Assembly (NCBI GenBank): GCA_964442605.1
Contig: CAYTZR010000015.1
Span: forward strand, 1 to 43,493
DNA from: Monoglobus sp964442605
GTDB lineage: Bacteria > Bacillota > Clostridia > Monoglobales > Monoglobaceae
Length of the DNA: 43,493 bases
Direction: 5' to 3'
The notes beneath the pieces were generated by a model, which searched no databases, was not told the origin of the DNA, and saw nothing but the letters and a program-made list of their open reading frames with translations. The position numbers and the translations under genes were made by a program. Of the stretch, positions 15,706 to 23,118 are shown in pieces. Numbering within the stretch: the first letter of the stretch is position 1; every line of letters begins with the position of its first letter.

Positions 15706-16986
15706 ATGATAAATACCATACGTAACGCATGGAAGATCATTGACCTCAGAAAAAAGATTTTATACACAATTTTAATGATAATAATCTTCCGTCTTGGTTC
15801 ATGTATTCCGGTTCCGCTTTTGGATCCGGCTGCGATGAGGGAAATATTCACTTCTGAAAATTCGATTTTCGGATTTATAGACATTATTTCCGGTGGTGCG
15901 TTCCAAAACGCGACAATATTCGCTATGAGTATCACACCGTATATTAACTCATCAATTATTATGCAGCTTCTGACCGTTGCTATTCCTGCTCTTGAAAGAC
16001 TTTCAAAGCAGGGTGAGGATGGCAGAAAGAAGATTGCTCAGATTACAAGATACGGTACTATTGTGCTTGCGCTTATTCAGGCTGTCGGCCTTTACTTTAT
16101 GCTTTCAAGCTATGGCGCGATCACAAATCCCGGTTTCCTTTCGGCAATCGTGGTAATCTTTACATTTACAGCAGGTACGGCGTTTCTTATGTGGCTCGGT
16201 GAGCAGATAACCGAAAAGGGCGTTGGTAACGGAATTTCCCTTATCATTTTTGCGGGTATCGTTTCACGTATACCAACGATGGTACAAACCCTTTATGCAT
16301 ACGCTAAGGGCGGCAGCCTTGGTCTTATCGGTGTCATCGTGCTTGTTATTGTGGTAATTGTTGTTGTTGGTTTGATTGTAATGATGAATGAGGCGGAAAG
16401 ACGTATTCCTGTGCAGTACGCTAAGCGTGTTGTGGGAAGAAAAATGTACGGCGGTCAGAGCACGCACATTCCGATTAAGGTTGCTTCTGCCGGTGTTATC
16501 CCGATTATCTTTGCAATGTCAATTATGTCGTTCCCCGGCACAATTGCGGGCTTCTTCGGTGTAACTTCAAGTTCAGGAGGCTTCTGGGGCGGATTTTTGA
16601 AAGTATTTTCATCAACATCGCCCGTTTATGCTGTGCTTTACTTCCTGTTGATTATATTCTTCACATATTTCTATTCGGCAATACAGTTCAATCCGATTGA
16701 AATGTCGAATAATATGAAGAAGAACGGCGGATTTATACCCGGTATAAGACCCGGTCGTCCGACATCGGAGTATATTTCAAAGGTTCTTTCAAGAATTACT
16801 TTGGTAGGTTCGATTTTCTTAGGCTTGGTTGCAATCCTGCCTATACTCATAAATTTAGGACTTGGTATAAGTAATCTTGCTATCGGCGGTACATCACTGC
16901 TTATCGTTGTAGGAGTTGCTCTTGAAACCGTTAAGGACATGGAATCACAAATGCTCATGAGACATTACAAGGGCTTCTTGGAATAA
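15706..16986 (+). CDS. secY: Preprotein translocase channel subunit SecY
   Basis: A 426-residue SecY with ten predicted membrane segments. Visible landmarks are DLRKKILYTILMIIIFRLGS (TM1), SGGAFQNATIFAMSITPYINSSIIMQLL (plug and TM2), GVGNGISLIIFAGIV, VVGRKMYGGQSTHIPIKVASAGVIPIIFA and the cytoplasmic loop PTSEYISKVL. It forms the protein-conducting pore with SecE and SecG, which are not in this window. It starts 2 nt after rplO and is followed by a 128-nt spacer before adk. Confidence 0.98.
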   Translation: MINTIRNAWKIIDLRKKILYTILMIIIFRLGSCIPVPLLDPAAMREIFTSENSIFGFIDIISGGAFQNATIFAMSITPYINSSIIMQLLTVAIPALERLSKQGEDGRKKIAQITRYGTIVLALIQAVGLYFMLSSYGAITNPGFLSAIVVIFTFTAGTAFLMWLGEQITEKGVGNGISLIIFAGIVSRIPTMVQTLYAYAKGGSLGLIGVIVLVIVVIVVVGLIVMMNEAERRIPVQYAKRVVGRKMYGGQSTHIPIKVASAGVIPIIFAMSIMSFPGTIAGFFGVTSSSGGFWGGFLKVFSSTSPVYAVLYFLLIIFFTYFYSAIQFNPIEMSNNMKKNGGFIPGIRPGRPTSEYISKVLSRITLVGSIFLGLVAILPILINLGLGISNLAIGGTSLLIVVGVALETVKDMESQMLMRHYKGFLE

Positions 16987-17015
16987 TCCGGTTTGACATT
17001 AAAATATGTTGCGAT

Positions 17016-17063
17016 ATGAGTAGGTGTAGCCTCGCGATTTGGTGAGTGTACATGCCTGCTCAT
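17016..17063 (+). other. Imperfect hairpin in the secY-adk spacer
   Basis: ATGAG (17016-17020) pairs with CTCAT (17059-17063), AGG with CCT and TGTA with TACA inside, leaving a loop with CTCGCGATTTGGTGAG. The stem has mismatches and no T-run. It could be an mRNA processing site separating secY from adk expression. Confidence 0.3.
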
Positions 17064-17114
17064 ACGTGTTTTAGGATAAGTGTTTGTCCTTTATTTGAAT
17101 AGGAGGCAGTTTTT

Positions 17115-17747
17115 ATGAAACTGATATTATTGGCGGCTCCCGGAGCCGGAAAAGGCACGCAGGCGGAAAAACTGAGTGAGTATTTTAACATACCGACTAT
17201 TTCCACCGGCGCAATTTTGAGAAAGAATATTAAAGAAGAAACCGAACTCGGGAAAATTGCATCAGAATATATAAATGACGGAAAGCTCATTCCGGATGAT
17301 GTCATGATTAAGGTTATGGAAGACAGACTTGCGGATGACGACTGCAAAAACGGATTTATTCTTGATGGATTTCCCAGAACTCTTGCTCAAGCCGAGGCGC
17401 TCGATGCATCCCCTATAGAAATTGACAAGGTGTTGTCTATCGAAGTTCCGGACGAAAAAATAATAAGCAGACTTTCAGGCCGTTTGGAGTGCCAGTCCTG
17501 CGCGACAACCTATCATAAGGAATTCAGACCGCCGAAAAAAGAGAATGTTTGCGATAAGTGCGGCGGAAAGCTGGATGTACGTGCGGACGACAAGCCGGAA
17601 ACGGTTAAGGCACGCCTTGAAACATACCACAATCAAACAGAACCCTTACTCCATTATTACAGTGACAAGGGCATGCTGCGAGTAGCCGTAGGTCAAGAGG
17701 AAATCGCGGATACAACTAAAATGGTGCTCAAGGCATTGGAGGTATAG
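17115..17747 (+). CDS. adk: Adenylate kinase, zinc-type LID
   Basis: A 210-residue adenylate kinase that interconverts AMP+ATP and 2 ADP in the cytoplasm. The P-loop is AAPGAGKGTQ (7-16), the AMP site includes STGAILR and FILDGFPRTLAQAE. The LID has a zinc ribbon with Cys126/Cys129 and Cys146/Cys149, as in Gram-positive enzymes. One oddity is Ala7 in place of the first, nearly invariant Gly of the Walker A motif. The rest of the enzyme appears intact, so it is probably active. SD AGGAGG at 17101-17106. Confidence 0.97.
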   Translation: MKLILLAAPGAGKGTQAEKLSEYFNIPTISTGAILRKNIKEETELGKIASEYINDGKLIPDDVMIKVMEDRLADDDCKNGFILDGFPRTLAQAEALDASPIEIDKVLSIEVPDEKIISRLSGRLECQSCATTYHKEFRPPKKENVCDKCGGKLDVRADDKPETVKARLETYHNQTEPLLHYYSDKGMLRVAVGQEEIADTTKMVLKALEV

Positions 17748-17749
17748 TA

Positions 17750-18517
17750 TTGGTTATAATCAAATCAAAATCCGAAATAGAAAAAATGAAGGTTGCGGGA
17801 CGCTATACCTACGGAGCGCTAAAAAAGGTTTCAGAGGCGGTGCGCCCGGGTGTCACAACAAAACAGCTTGATAAAATAGCGGAAAATTATATACGCTCAA
17901 AGGGCTGTACCGGCTCGTTTAAAGGCTACGGAGGCTTTCCCGGAACCGTTTGTGCCAGCGTAAACGATACGGTGATTCATGGATTTCCGAATGATGTTCC
18001 GTTAAAAGAGGGCGATATTGTCAGTATTGATGTCGGAGCCTGCTATAGGGGTTATCATGGAGATGCCTGCAGAACCTTCAAGGTCGGAAGAGTTGATGAA
18101 AAGGCGGAAAAGCTGATAAATGTGACACGCCAAAGCTTTTTTGAGGCGCTTAAGTTTGCGAGAGACGGCTTCAGAATTTCCGATATATCCAAGGCTGTGC
18201 AGGATTATGTTGAATTAAACGGATTTTCGATACTCAGAGACTACTGTGGGCACGGCGTTGGAGCTGATGTTCATGAGGATCCTGAGGTGCCGAATTATGT
18301 AACAAGAAGCCGCGGCATTCGTTTGAGACCGGGTATGGTTATCGCTATCGAACCAATGGTTTGCGGCGGTAAAAAGGACGTTTTTTTGGACGATAATGAG
18401 TGGGCTGTTATTACACAGGACGGCGAAAAGTCCGCTCATTATGAGAATACGGTTCTTATAACAAGCGGAGATCCGGTTTTGCTTACATTACCTAACGATT
18501 GTGATGATGTGGGATAA
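17750..18517 (+). CDS. map: Type I methionine aminopeptidase (TTG start)
   Basis: A 255-residue MetAP that removes the initiator methionine. All five metal ligands are present (Asp94, Asp105, His168, Glu201, Glu232), as is the catalytic His77 in VNDTVIHGFP. GHGVGADVHEDPEVPNY is the family signature. The start is TTG at 17750, 7 nt after GGAGG (17738-17742), 2 nt behind the adk stop. The C-terminus is a few residues longer than usual (NDCDDVG). The adk-map pair between secY and infA is the standard Gram-positive order. Confidence 0.96.
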   Translation: MVIIKSKSEIEKMKVAGRYTYGALKKVSEAVRPGVTTKQLDKIAENYIRSKGCTGSFKGYGGFPGTVCASVNDTVIHGFPNDVPLKEGDIVSIDVGACYRGYHGDACRTFKVGRVDEKAEKLINVTRQSFFEALKFARDGFRISDISKAVQDYVELNGFSILRDYCGHGVGADVHEDPEVPNYVTRSRGIRLRPGMVIAIEPMVCGGKKDVFLDDNEWAVITQDGEKSAHYENTVLITSGDPVLLTLPNDCDDVG

Positions 18518-18537
18518 ATAACGGGAATAGGTGTATA

Positions 18538-18807
18538 ATGAGGAATAATAACAGGCCAACGCTGAGTGTTGGCGATATAGTTGAAGCAACGGCGGGGCGT
18601 GGCAGAGGCAGAAAATTTTTGGTTGTTAAAATCGTCGATAAGGAGTATGTATATATATCGGACGGCGATACAAGAAAAATATCGAACGCCAAGCTGAAAA
18701 AGAATTTGCATCTAAGAAAAGCGGGTGCCGCTGACAGTATTGATTTTTTAAGCATACCGGGCGGTGCCGCCGATTCTGAAATAAGAAAAATATTAAGGGA
18801 GGTGTAG
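18538..18807 (+). CDS. KOW-domain RNA-binding protein (L14e-like)
   Basis: An 89-residue basic protein. The N-terminal half is a KOW motif (LSVGDIVEATAGRGRGRKFL, then VVKIVDKEYVYISDGDTRKI), similar to archaeal L14e. The C-terminal half is variable. Clostridia commonly encode such a protein between map and infA, and the position here agrees. It is presumed to bind rRNA, but its exact role is not established. Its stop overlaps the GTG that lies just before the infA ATG, and the infA SD lies in its 3' end. Confidence 0.85.
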   Translation: MRNNNRPTLSVGDIVEATAGRGRGRKFLVVKIVDKEYVYISDGDTRKISNAKLKKNLHLRKAGAADSIDFLSIPGGAADSEIRKILREV

Positions 18808-18809
18808 TG

Positions 18810-19028
18810 ATGTCAAAGGAAGATATGCTTGAGGTTGAGGGTAAGGTTCTTGAGGCTCTGCCAAACGCGATGTTTAAGGTTGAGCTGGAAAACGGTCACC
18901 GGATTTTGGCTCATATTTCCGGCAAGCTCAGAATGCACTTTATCAAAATTTTGCCGGGCGATAAGGTAACGGTTGAAATTTCACCTTACGATTTGACAAA
19001 GGGCAGAATTACATGGAGAGCAAAATAG
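18810..19028 (+). CDS. infA: Translation initiation factor IF-1
   Basis: A 72-residue IF-1 of exact family length. It is an OB fold with SKEDMLEVEGKVLEALPNAMFKVELENGHRILAHISGKLR followed by ILPGDKVTVEISPYDLTKGRITWR, which blocks the A site during initiation. A GTG at 18807 is in frame, but GGAGG (18798-18802) is better spaced from ATG 18810, giving MSKEDML. It is followed by a 424-nt gap holding structured sequence and a new promoter. Confidence 0.98.
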   Translation: MSKEDMLEVEGKVLEALPNAMFKVELENGHRILAHISGKLRMHFIKILPGDKVTVEISPYDLTKGRITWRAK

Positions 19029-19043
19029 TCCGGAAGTAAAAAG

Positions 19044-19154
19044 GGCCTGTTCTTGTGAAAAAGTAAAGTATGACTGCGTTTTTGATTGCGTTATGGTTTC
19101 TCTGCTTTGCTCATGCGGCAAGGTGATAAAGCCGCGGAGAGTGCGGAACAGGCC
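19044..19154 (+). other. Structured region closed by a 9-bp inverted repeat, after infA
   Basis: GGCCTGTTC (19044-19052) and GAACAGGCC (19146-19154) are perfect complements 93 nt apart. Inside, GCGGC-AAGGTGATAAA-GCCGC makes a 5-bp hairpin, with a possible CTCT/AGAG outer pairing. The rest of the 19029-19452 gap has a further ATGTA/TACAT pair (19168-19172 with 19204-19208). The open frame across 19086-19307 has no SD and breaks no pattern of the structure, so it is not called. This could be the infA mRNA 3' end or a small RNA, and there is no T-run. Confidence 0.4.
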
Positions 19155-19358
19155 GTTGATGTATCGGATGTAATGACTGAGCGGTCACCCGTGCGGGCGA
19201 CTGTACATTGGGCTCGGACACCGGCTTTGAAAAGAGAGGGTCAAGGAAGAGATTGTCGAGCGGGCAAATTAGTCGGAGATGAAAATCTTGACTTAAAATT
19301 CGAGTAAATATGTTTAAACTTTGTTAAAGATATACAAAGCTATATTTTTTTATAATTC

Positions 19359-19387
19359 TTGACTTTAGTATGGAATTATGGTAAAAT
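19359..19387 (+). promoter_or_regulatory. Sigma-A promoter of the rpmJ-rpsM-rpsK-rpsD-rpoA-rplQ section
   Basis: TTGACT (19359-19364), a 17-bp spacer and TAAAAT (19382-19387) lie 66 nt before the L36 start. This gives the alpha operon its own transcription start (near 19394) apart from read-through of infA. Confidence 0.75.
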
Positions 19388-19452
19388 AATACGGTTCGAA
19401 AGTATGAAAGTACGTATTTTCGGATATAATACAAATTTAGGAGGTGAAGGAA

Positions 19453-19566
19453 ATGAAAGTCAGACCTTCAGTTAAACCTATTTGTGAAAAGTGCAAAGTA
19501 ATTAAGAGAAAAGGTAAGGTTATGGTTATTTGCGAAAACCCTCGTCATAAGCAAAAGCAGGGTTAA
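19453..19566 (+). CDS. rpmJ: 50S ribosomal protein L36
   Basis: A 37-residue L36 (MKVRPSVKPICEKCKVIKRK, then GKVMVICENPRHKQKQG). The zinc ligands Cys11, Cys14, Cys27 and His32 are all present, so this is the zinc-binding form. SD AGGAGGTGAAGG lies directly ahead of ATG 19453. It lies between infA and rpsM as in most Gram-positives. Confidence 0.98.
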   Translation: MKVRPSVKPICEKCKVIKRKGKVMVICENPRHKQKQG

Positions 19567-19577
19567 GCTTAATCGTA

Positions 19578-19663
19578 GCGTGGAGCAGGGTCAGGCATCA
19601 AGACCATTATATTTTTGCCGATGCCATATGTCAGAGTATGGGTGAAATTCTGCTCCGCTTTTC
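19578..19663 (+). promoter_or_regulatory. Structured element between rpmJ and rpsM, possible alpha-operon leader
   Basis: GGAGCAG (19582-19588) pairs with CTGCTCC (19650-19656), with outer GC/GC pairs, and TTTT follows. Inside, GGCATC (19594-19599) pairs with GATGCC (19620-19625). GGTC (19589-19592) can pair with GACC (19602-19605), crossing the previous helix as a pseudoknot. The nested plan plus T-run looks like a terminator or protein-binding leader. In E. coli an S4-binding pseudoknot precedes rpsM, but no sequence likeness is claimed. Confidence 0.55.
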
Positions 19664-19693
19664 ATTTGAAAATTTTATGGAGGTGAATTAATT

Positions 19694-20059
19694 ATGGCAC
19701 GTATCGCAGGTGTGGATTTACCGAACGATAAGAGGGTTGAGATAGGTCTCACATACATTTTCGGGATTGGTTTATCTACTTCAAGGAAGATTTTGGCAGC
19801 AACAGGCGTTAATCCGGACACAAGGGTTCGTGATTTATCAGAGGACGATGTTCAAAAGCTCAGAAATGAAATCGACAACTACAACGTTGAAGGTGATCTG
19901 AGACGTGACATTGCTCTTGACATAAAGCGTCTGATGGAAATCAACTGCTACAGAGGAATTCGTCACAGAAAGGGCTTGCCCGTTCGCGGACAGCGCAGTA
20001 AGACAAATGCCAGAACCCGCAAGGGTCCTAAGAGAACTATCGCCAATAAAAAGAAATAG
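19694..20059 (+). CDS. rpsM: 30S ribosomal protein S13
   Basis: A 121-residue S13 beginning ARIAGVDLPNDKRVEIGLTYIFGIG with the helix-turn-helix GLSTSRKILAATG. The C-terminal conserved RGLPVRGQRSKTNARTRKG is present as KGLPVRGQRSKTNARTRKG. S13 contacts the P-site tRNA and bridges to L5. SD GGAGGTG at 19679-19685, just behind the structured element 19578-19663. Confidence 0.98.
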   Translation: MARIAGVDLPNDKRVEIGLTYIFGIGLSTSRKILAATGVNPDTRVRDLSEDDVQKLRNEIDNYNVEGDLRRDIALDIKRLMEINCYRGIRHRKGLPVRGQRSKTNARTRKGPKRTIANKKK

Positions 20060-20147
20060 TTTGGCGTAGTTGATTTTTTTGAATTTTCTTCAATATGAAT
20101 TTAATATATTGTAAGATGTCGTATTCTTATAGGAGGTGAAATAACAA

Positions 20148-20540
20148 ATGGCAAAGGTAGTAAAGAGGTCAAGACGCCGCAAGGAAAAGAAGCATATCGA
20201 GCGCGGCGCAGCACATATCAAATCTACGTTTAATAATACCATTGTTACAATTACAGATGTTGCCGGAAACGCAATTTCATGGGCAAGCGCAGGCGGTTTG
20301 GGATTTAGAGGTTCTAAAAAGAGCACACCCTTCGCGGCACAGATGGCTGCTGAGACTGCTGCAAGAGCTGCAATGGAGCATGGTTTAAAAACAGTTGAAG
20401 TATACGTAAAGGGTCCGGGCTCAGGTCGTGAGGCTGCAATCAGAGCCTTGCAGGTTGCGGGACTTGAAGTTAATATGATTAAGGATGTAACACCTATTCC
20501 TCATAACGGCTGCAGACCGCCGAAGAGAAGACGTGTATAA
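20148..20540 (+). CDS. rpsK: 30S ribosomal protein S11
   Basis: A 130-residue S11. After a basic start (KRSRRRKEKKHIERGAAHI) come STFNNTIVTITDVAGNAISWASAGGLGFRGS, KKSTPFAAQMAAE and the C-terminal GPGSGREAAIRALQVAGLEV with HNGCRPPKRRRV. S11 lies on the platform near the E-site mRNA. SD AGGAGGTG at 20132-20139. Confidence 0.98.
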   Translation: MAKVVKRSRRRKEKKHIERGAAHIKSTFNNTIVTITDVAGNAISWASAGGLGFRGSKKSTPFAAQMAAETAARAAMEHGLKTVEVYVKGPGSGREAAIRALQVAGLEVNMIKDVTPIPHNGCRPPKRRRV

Positions 20541-20578
20541 TCCAAAACGCGAAATAGATTTGTAAGGAGGAAAAAAGA

Positions 20579-21172
20579 ATGGCTAAAAATATGCAGCCTG
20601 TGCTTAAAAGATGCCGTACTTTGGGTATTGAGCCGTCTGTTATGGGTATTGATAAGAGCTCAAACAGAACCTTTGACCAGAGACGCAAAAAGCAGAGCGA
20701 ATATGGTATGCAGCTTAATGAAAAGCAAAAGGTCAGATTTATATATGGCGTTCTTGAGAAACAGTTCGCTAAGTACTATGTAATGGCTACTAAAATGAAC
20801 GGCGTTACGGGTGAGTGCTTGCTCAGTATTCTGGAGTCAAGACTTGACAATGTTATCTACCGTATGGGTCTTGCGAATACAAGACGTGAGGCAAGACAGA
20901 TTGTAAACCACGGTCACGTTACGGTCAACGGAAAGAGAGTGAATATTCCGTCATATCTCGTAAAACCGGGCGAGGTTATCAGTCTTAAGGAAAAAAGCAG
21001 AAACGCTGATAGGATGAAAGACATTGTTGAGAGAAACTCAAACAGACTCGTTCCTAAGTGGATTGATATGAACAAGGACACATTGGAAGGTAAAATCATT
21101 GCACTTGCCGACAGAGAGGATATCGACTTCCCTGTAGAGGAGCATTTGATAGTCGAGTATTACAGCAAATAG
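20579..21172 (+). CDS. rpsD: 30S ribosomal protein S4
   Basis: A 197-residue S4. The N-terminal domain lacks the four-cysteine zinc knot (only Cys12), so it is the zinc-independent form. The S4 RNA-binding domain is ILESRLDNVIYRMGLANTRREARQIVNHGHVTVNGKRVNIPSYLVK. S4 initiates small-subunit assembly and is an autoregulator in both E. coli and Bacillus, so it is the prime candidate to act on the element before rpsM. SD AAGGAGG at 20563-20569. Confidence 0.98.
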   Translation: MAKNMQPVLKRCRTLGIEPSVMGIDKSSNRTFDQRRKKQSEYGMQLNEKQKVRFIYGVLEKQFAKYYVMATKMNGVTGECLLSILESRLDNVIYRMGLANTRREARQIVNHGHVTVNGKRVNIPSYLVKPGEVISLKEKSRNADRMKDIVERNSNRLVPKWIDMNKDTLEGKIIALADREDIDFPVEEHLIVEYYSK

Positions 21173-21213
21173 TAGGTTTTAGCCTATATCCTAATTTTAT
21201 AGGAGGTTTAACA

Positions 21214-22161
21214 ATGATTGAGATTGAAAAACCAAGAATAGAATGTGTTGATTCATCAGAAGACGAAAGATATGCAAAGTTCGTTATAGAGCCTCTCGAA
21301 AGGGGTTATGGAACAACTCTCGGTAACTCGCTCAGAAGAATGCTATTGTCTTCCTTGCCGGGTGTGGCATCCACATCGGTTAAGATTGACGGTGTACTCC
21401 ATGAATTTTCCACAATTCCGGGAGTTAAAGAGGATGTTACGGAGATTATCCTGAATATAAAGAACCTGGTAATCAAGCTGCACTCAGATGGACCAAAAAC
21501 AATTTACATTAATCAAGAGGGTGCCGGTGAGGTTTGTGCCCGTGATATAAAGCATGATGCCGATGTTGAAATTCTCAACGGCGATCTGCATATTGCAACG
21601 CTTGATGATGATGCGAAGCTGTTTATGGAAATTACTATCGACAGAGGTCGCGGATATATTTCGTCTGATCAGAACAAGGAATTAATCCAGGGTCAGATTG
21701 GTGTTATTGCAACAGACTCTATCTTTACACCGGTTGAAAAGGTAAACTATCATACAGACAACACTCGCGTGGGCAACAGAACCGATTTTGACAAGCTTAC
21801 GATTGAGCTTTGGACAAACGGAACAATAACCCCTGCCGAGGCCATATCGCTTGCGGCTAAGATAATCAGCGAGCATTTAAGCCTGTTTATTGATTTGTCT
21901 GATGATACAAGGAATGTTGAAATTATGATAGAGAAGGAAGAGGGACAGAAGGAAAAGGTTCTTGAAACAACGATTGAGGAGCTTGATTTGTCTGTTCGTT
22001 CCTACAACTGTCTGAAGCGTGCCGGTATAAATACCGTTCAGGATTTAACCACACGCAGCGAAAGTGACATGATGAAGGTCAGAAATCTTGGCCGCAAGTC
22101 GCTTGAAGAAGTCATGGCAAAGCTGCAGGCTATGGATCTCAGCCTTGCGAATGATGATTAA
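21214..22161 (+). CDS. rpoA: RNA polymerase alpha subunit
   Basis: A 315-residue alpha subunit. The N-terminal dimerisation domain has FVIEPLERGYGTTLGNSLRRMLLSSLPG and PGVKEDVTEIILNIK. A charged linker (about 225-245) follows. The C-terminal domain carries the helix-hairpin-helix DNA-binding part (LSVRSYNCLKRAGINTVQDL, then MMKVRNLGRKSLEEV) that touches UP elements and activators. SD TAGGAGG at 21199-21205. Confidence 0.98.
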   Translation: MIEIEKPRIECVDSSEDERYAKFVIEPLERGYGTTLGNSLRRMLLSSLPGVASTSVKIDGVLHEFSTIPGVKEDVTEIILNIKNLVIKLHSDGPKTIYINQEGAGEVCARDIKHDADVEILNGDLHIATLDDDAKLFMEITIDRGRGYISSDQNKELIQGQIGVIATDSIFTPVEKVNYHTDNTRVGNRTDFDKLTIELWTNGTITPAEAISLAAKIISEHLSLFIDLSDDTRNVEIMIEKEEGQKEKVLETTIEELDLSVRSYNCLKRAGINTVQDLTTRSESDMMKVRNLGRKSLEEVMAKLQAMDLSLANDD

Positions 22162-22193
22162 TTGATTAAAGAACACAGGAAGAGGTGATTTAA

Positions 22194-22535
22194 ATGGCAC
22201 AGCAGAGAAAGCTGGGTAGACCAACCGACCAAAGACGCGCTATGCTCAGAAACCTCACTACCTCGTTCTTAGAGAATGGCAGAATTGAAACTACCACTAC
22301 AAGAGCGAAAGAGGTCAGAAGAATGGCGGACAAAATGATTACACTCGGTAAGAAAAACACACTTCATACAAAAAGACAGGCGCTTTCTTATATCACAAAA
22401 AGAGAGGTTGTTTCGAAGTTGTTTGACGAAATCGCTCCTAAGTACGCTGACAGAAACGGCGGATATACAAGAATTACAAAGATCGGACCCCGTCGCGGCG
22501 ATGCAGCGGAAATTTCCGTATTGGAGCTCGTATAA
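22194..22535 (+). CDS. rplQ: 50S ribosomal protein L17
   Basis: A 113-residue L17 starting RKLGRPTDQRRAMLRNLTTSFLENGRIETTTTRAKEVRRMADKMITLGKK and ending GGYTRITKIGPRRGDAAEISVLEL. It is the last gene of the supercluster. The strong terminator at 22552-22582 follows. In many Firmicutes energy-coupling-factor genes and truA come next, but here a gene-free repeat region and then an oppositely oriented operon are found. Confidence 0.98.
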   Translation: MAQQRKLGRPTDQRRAMLRNLTTSFLENGRIETTTTRAKEVRRMADKMITLGKKNTLHTKRQALSYITKREVVSKLFDEIAPKYADRNGGYTRITKIGPRRGDAAEISVLELV

Positions 22536-22551
22536 TTAAATATTCGGTTGT

Positions 22552-22582
22552 AAAAGGTCTCGGGCAAACCCGAGGCCTTTTA
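22552..22582 (+). terminator. Intrinsic terminator of the ribosomal supercluster
   Basis: AAAAGGTCTCGGG (22552-22564) pairs with CCCGAGGCCTTTT (22569-22581) across the loop CAAA, a 13-bp stem with one wobble and a T-rich 3' side. It lies 17 nt after the rplQ stop. Confidence 0.93.
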
Positions 22583-22625
22583 GTGTGTTGACAAAACACA
22601 AATAATGTATTTTGATAAGTGCTTT

Positions 22626-22654
22626 GCAGGCGACTGCCCTGTAAGGGCAAGATA
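22626..22654 (-). repeat. 29-nt hairpin repeat, copy A
   Basis: Read on the minus strand this is TATCTTGCCC, loop TTACA, then GGGCAGTCGCCTGC. The same sequence with only the loop region changed (CTGCG) occurs on the plus strand at 43345-43373. The 5-bp stem TGCCC/GGGCA is kept in both. No known family recognised. Confidence 0.75.
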
Positions 22655-22703
22655 TATTAATGAATTGCCTTATATTTTATTTGTTCCAAATCCCATTTAG
22701 TTT

Positions 22704-22834
22704 TTCTTAAAGGACTACTTTACACGAGCCTAGCCCGGCATACATCACTATGTTAATGGTTTGTGACCTCGTTTATGCGATAAGACGGACTACTCTATAA
22801 GCCACACACCTTGACAGGTGTGGTCACTCCCGCC
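22704..22834 (-). repeat. ~130-bp structured repeat, copy 1
   Basis: This block and 22891-23024 are near-identical over most of their length. On the plus strand each begins TTCTTAAAGGACTACTT, has the core GCATACATCACTATGTTAAT, a second GGACTACT, a copy-specific hairpin and ends GGTCACTCCCGCC. The copy-specific hairpin here is CACACCT-TGAC-AGGTGTG. ACGAG (22724-22728) pairs with CTCGT (22768-22772) around the core. Wobble pairs in the other copies show that the RNA, if made, is read from the minus strand. The remaining gap 22835-22890 has only a strong GC stem continuing from this copy. Confidence 0.85.
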
Positions 22835-22890
22835 CGCCGAACCCGGGCGGGGTGCCAAACTTTGTATAGTGCCTTAATCCAATTACTTTA

Positions 22891-23024
22891 TTCTTAAAGG
22901 ACTACTTCGCTCAAGCCTAGCCCAGCATACATCACTATGTTAATAGTTTGTGACCTCGTTTATGCGATAAGAAGGACTACTTTATTAGGCACGAACCTGC
23001 TGCGCAGCTCCGGTCACTCCCGCC
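22891..23024 (-). repeat. ~130-bp structured repeat, copy 2
   Basis: Second copy of the element at 22704-22834, same orientation, 56 bp further on. It differs at scattered positions. Its variable hairpin region has another sequence (GAACC...GGTC enclosing GCT-GCGC-AGC) although the flanks are unchanged, which is what a conserved RNA shape predicts. The stretch 23025-23118 after it has no recognisable feature. The whole 22583-23118 region carries no gene. Confidence 0.85.
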
Positions 23025-23118
23025 GTAACAAGCCGATATTGGAGTATTCATATTAACGGCAATGCCGCCAAAGCCTTTATCAAAATTGATGTCATTACAC
23101 GACCAATACCCTATCTAC

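Noticed and set aside
19086..19307. 73-codon open frame between infA and rpmJ
   Set aside because: Begins at TTG without an SD and shows no family resemblance. It crosses the inverted repeat.
22583..23118. Known riboswitch or group II intron fragment in the repeat region
   Set aside because: Core motifs of the cyclic-di-GMP, guanidine, THF, ZTP and cobalamin classes were compared from memory and do not fit. No intron domain V-like hairpin was seen.
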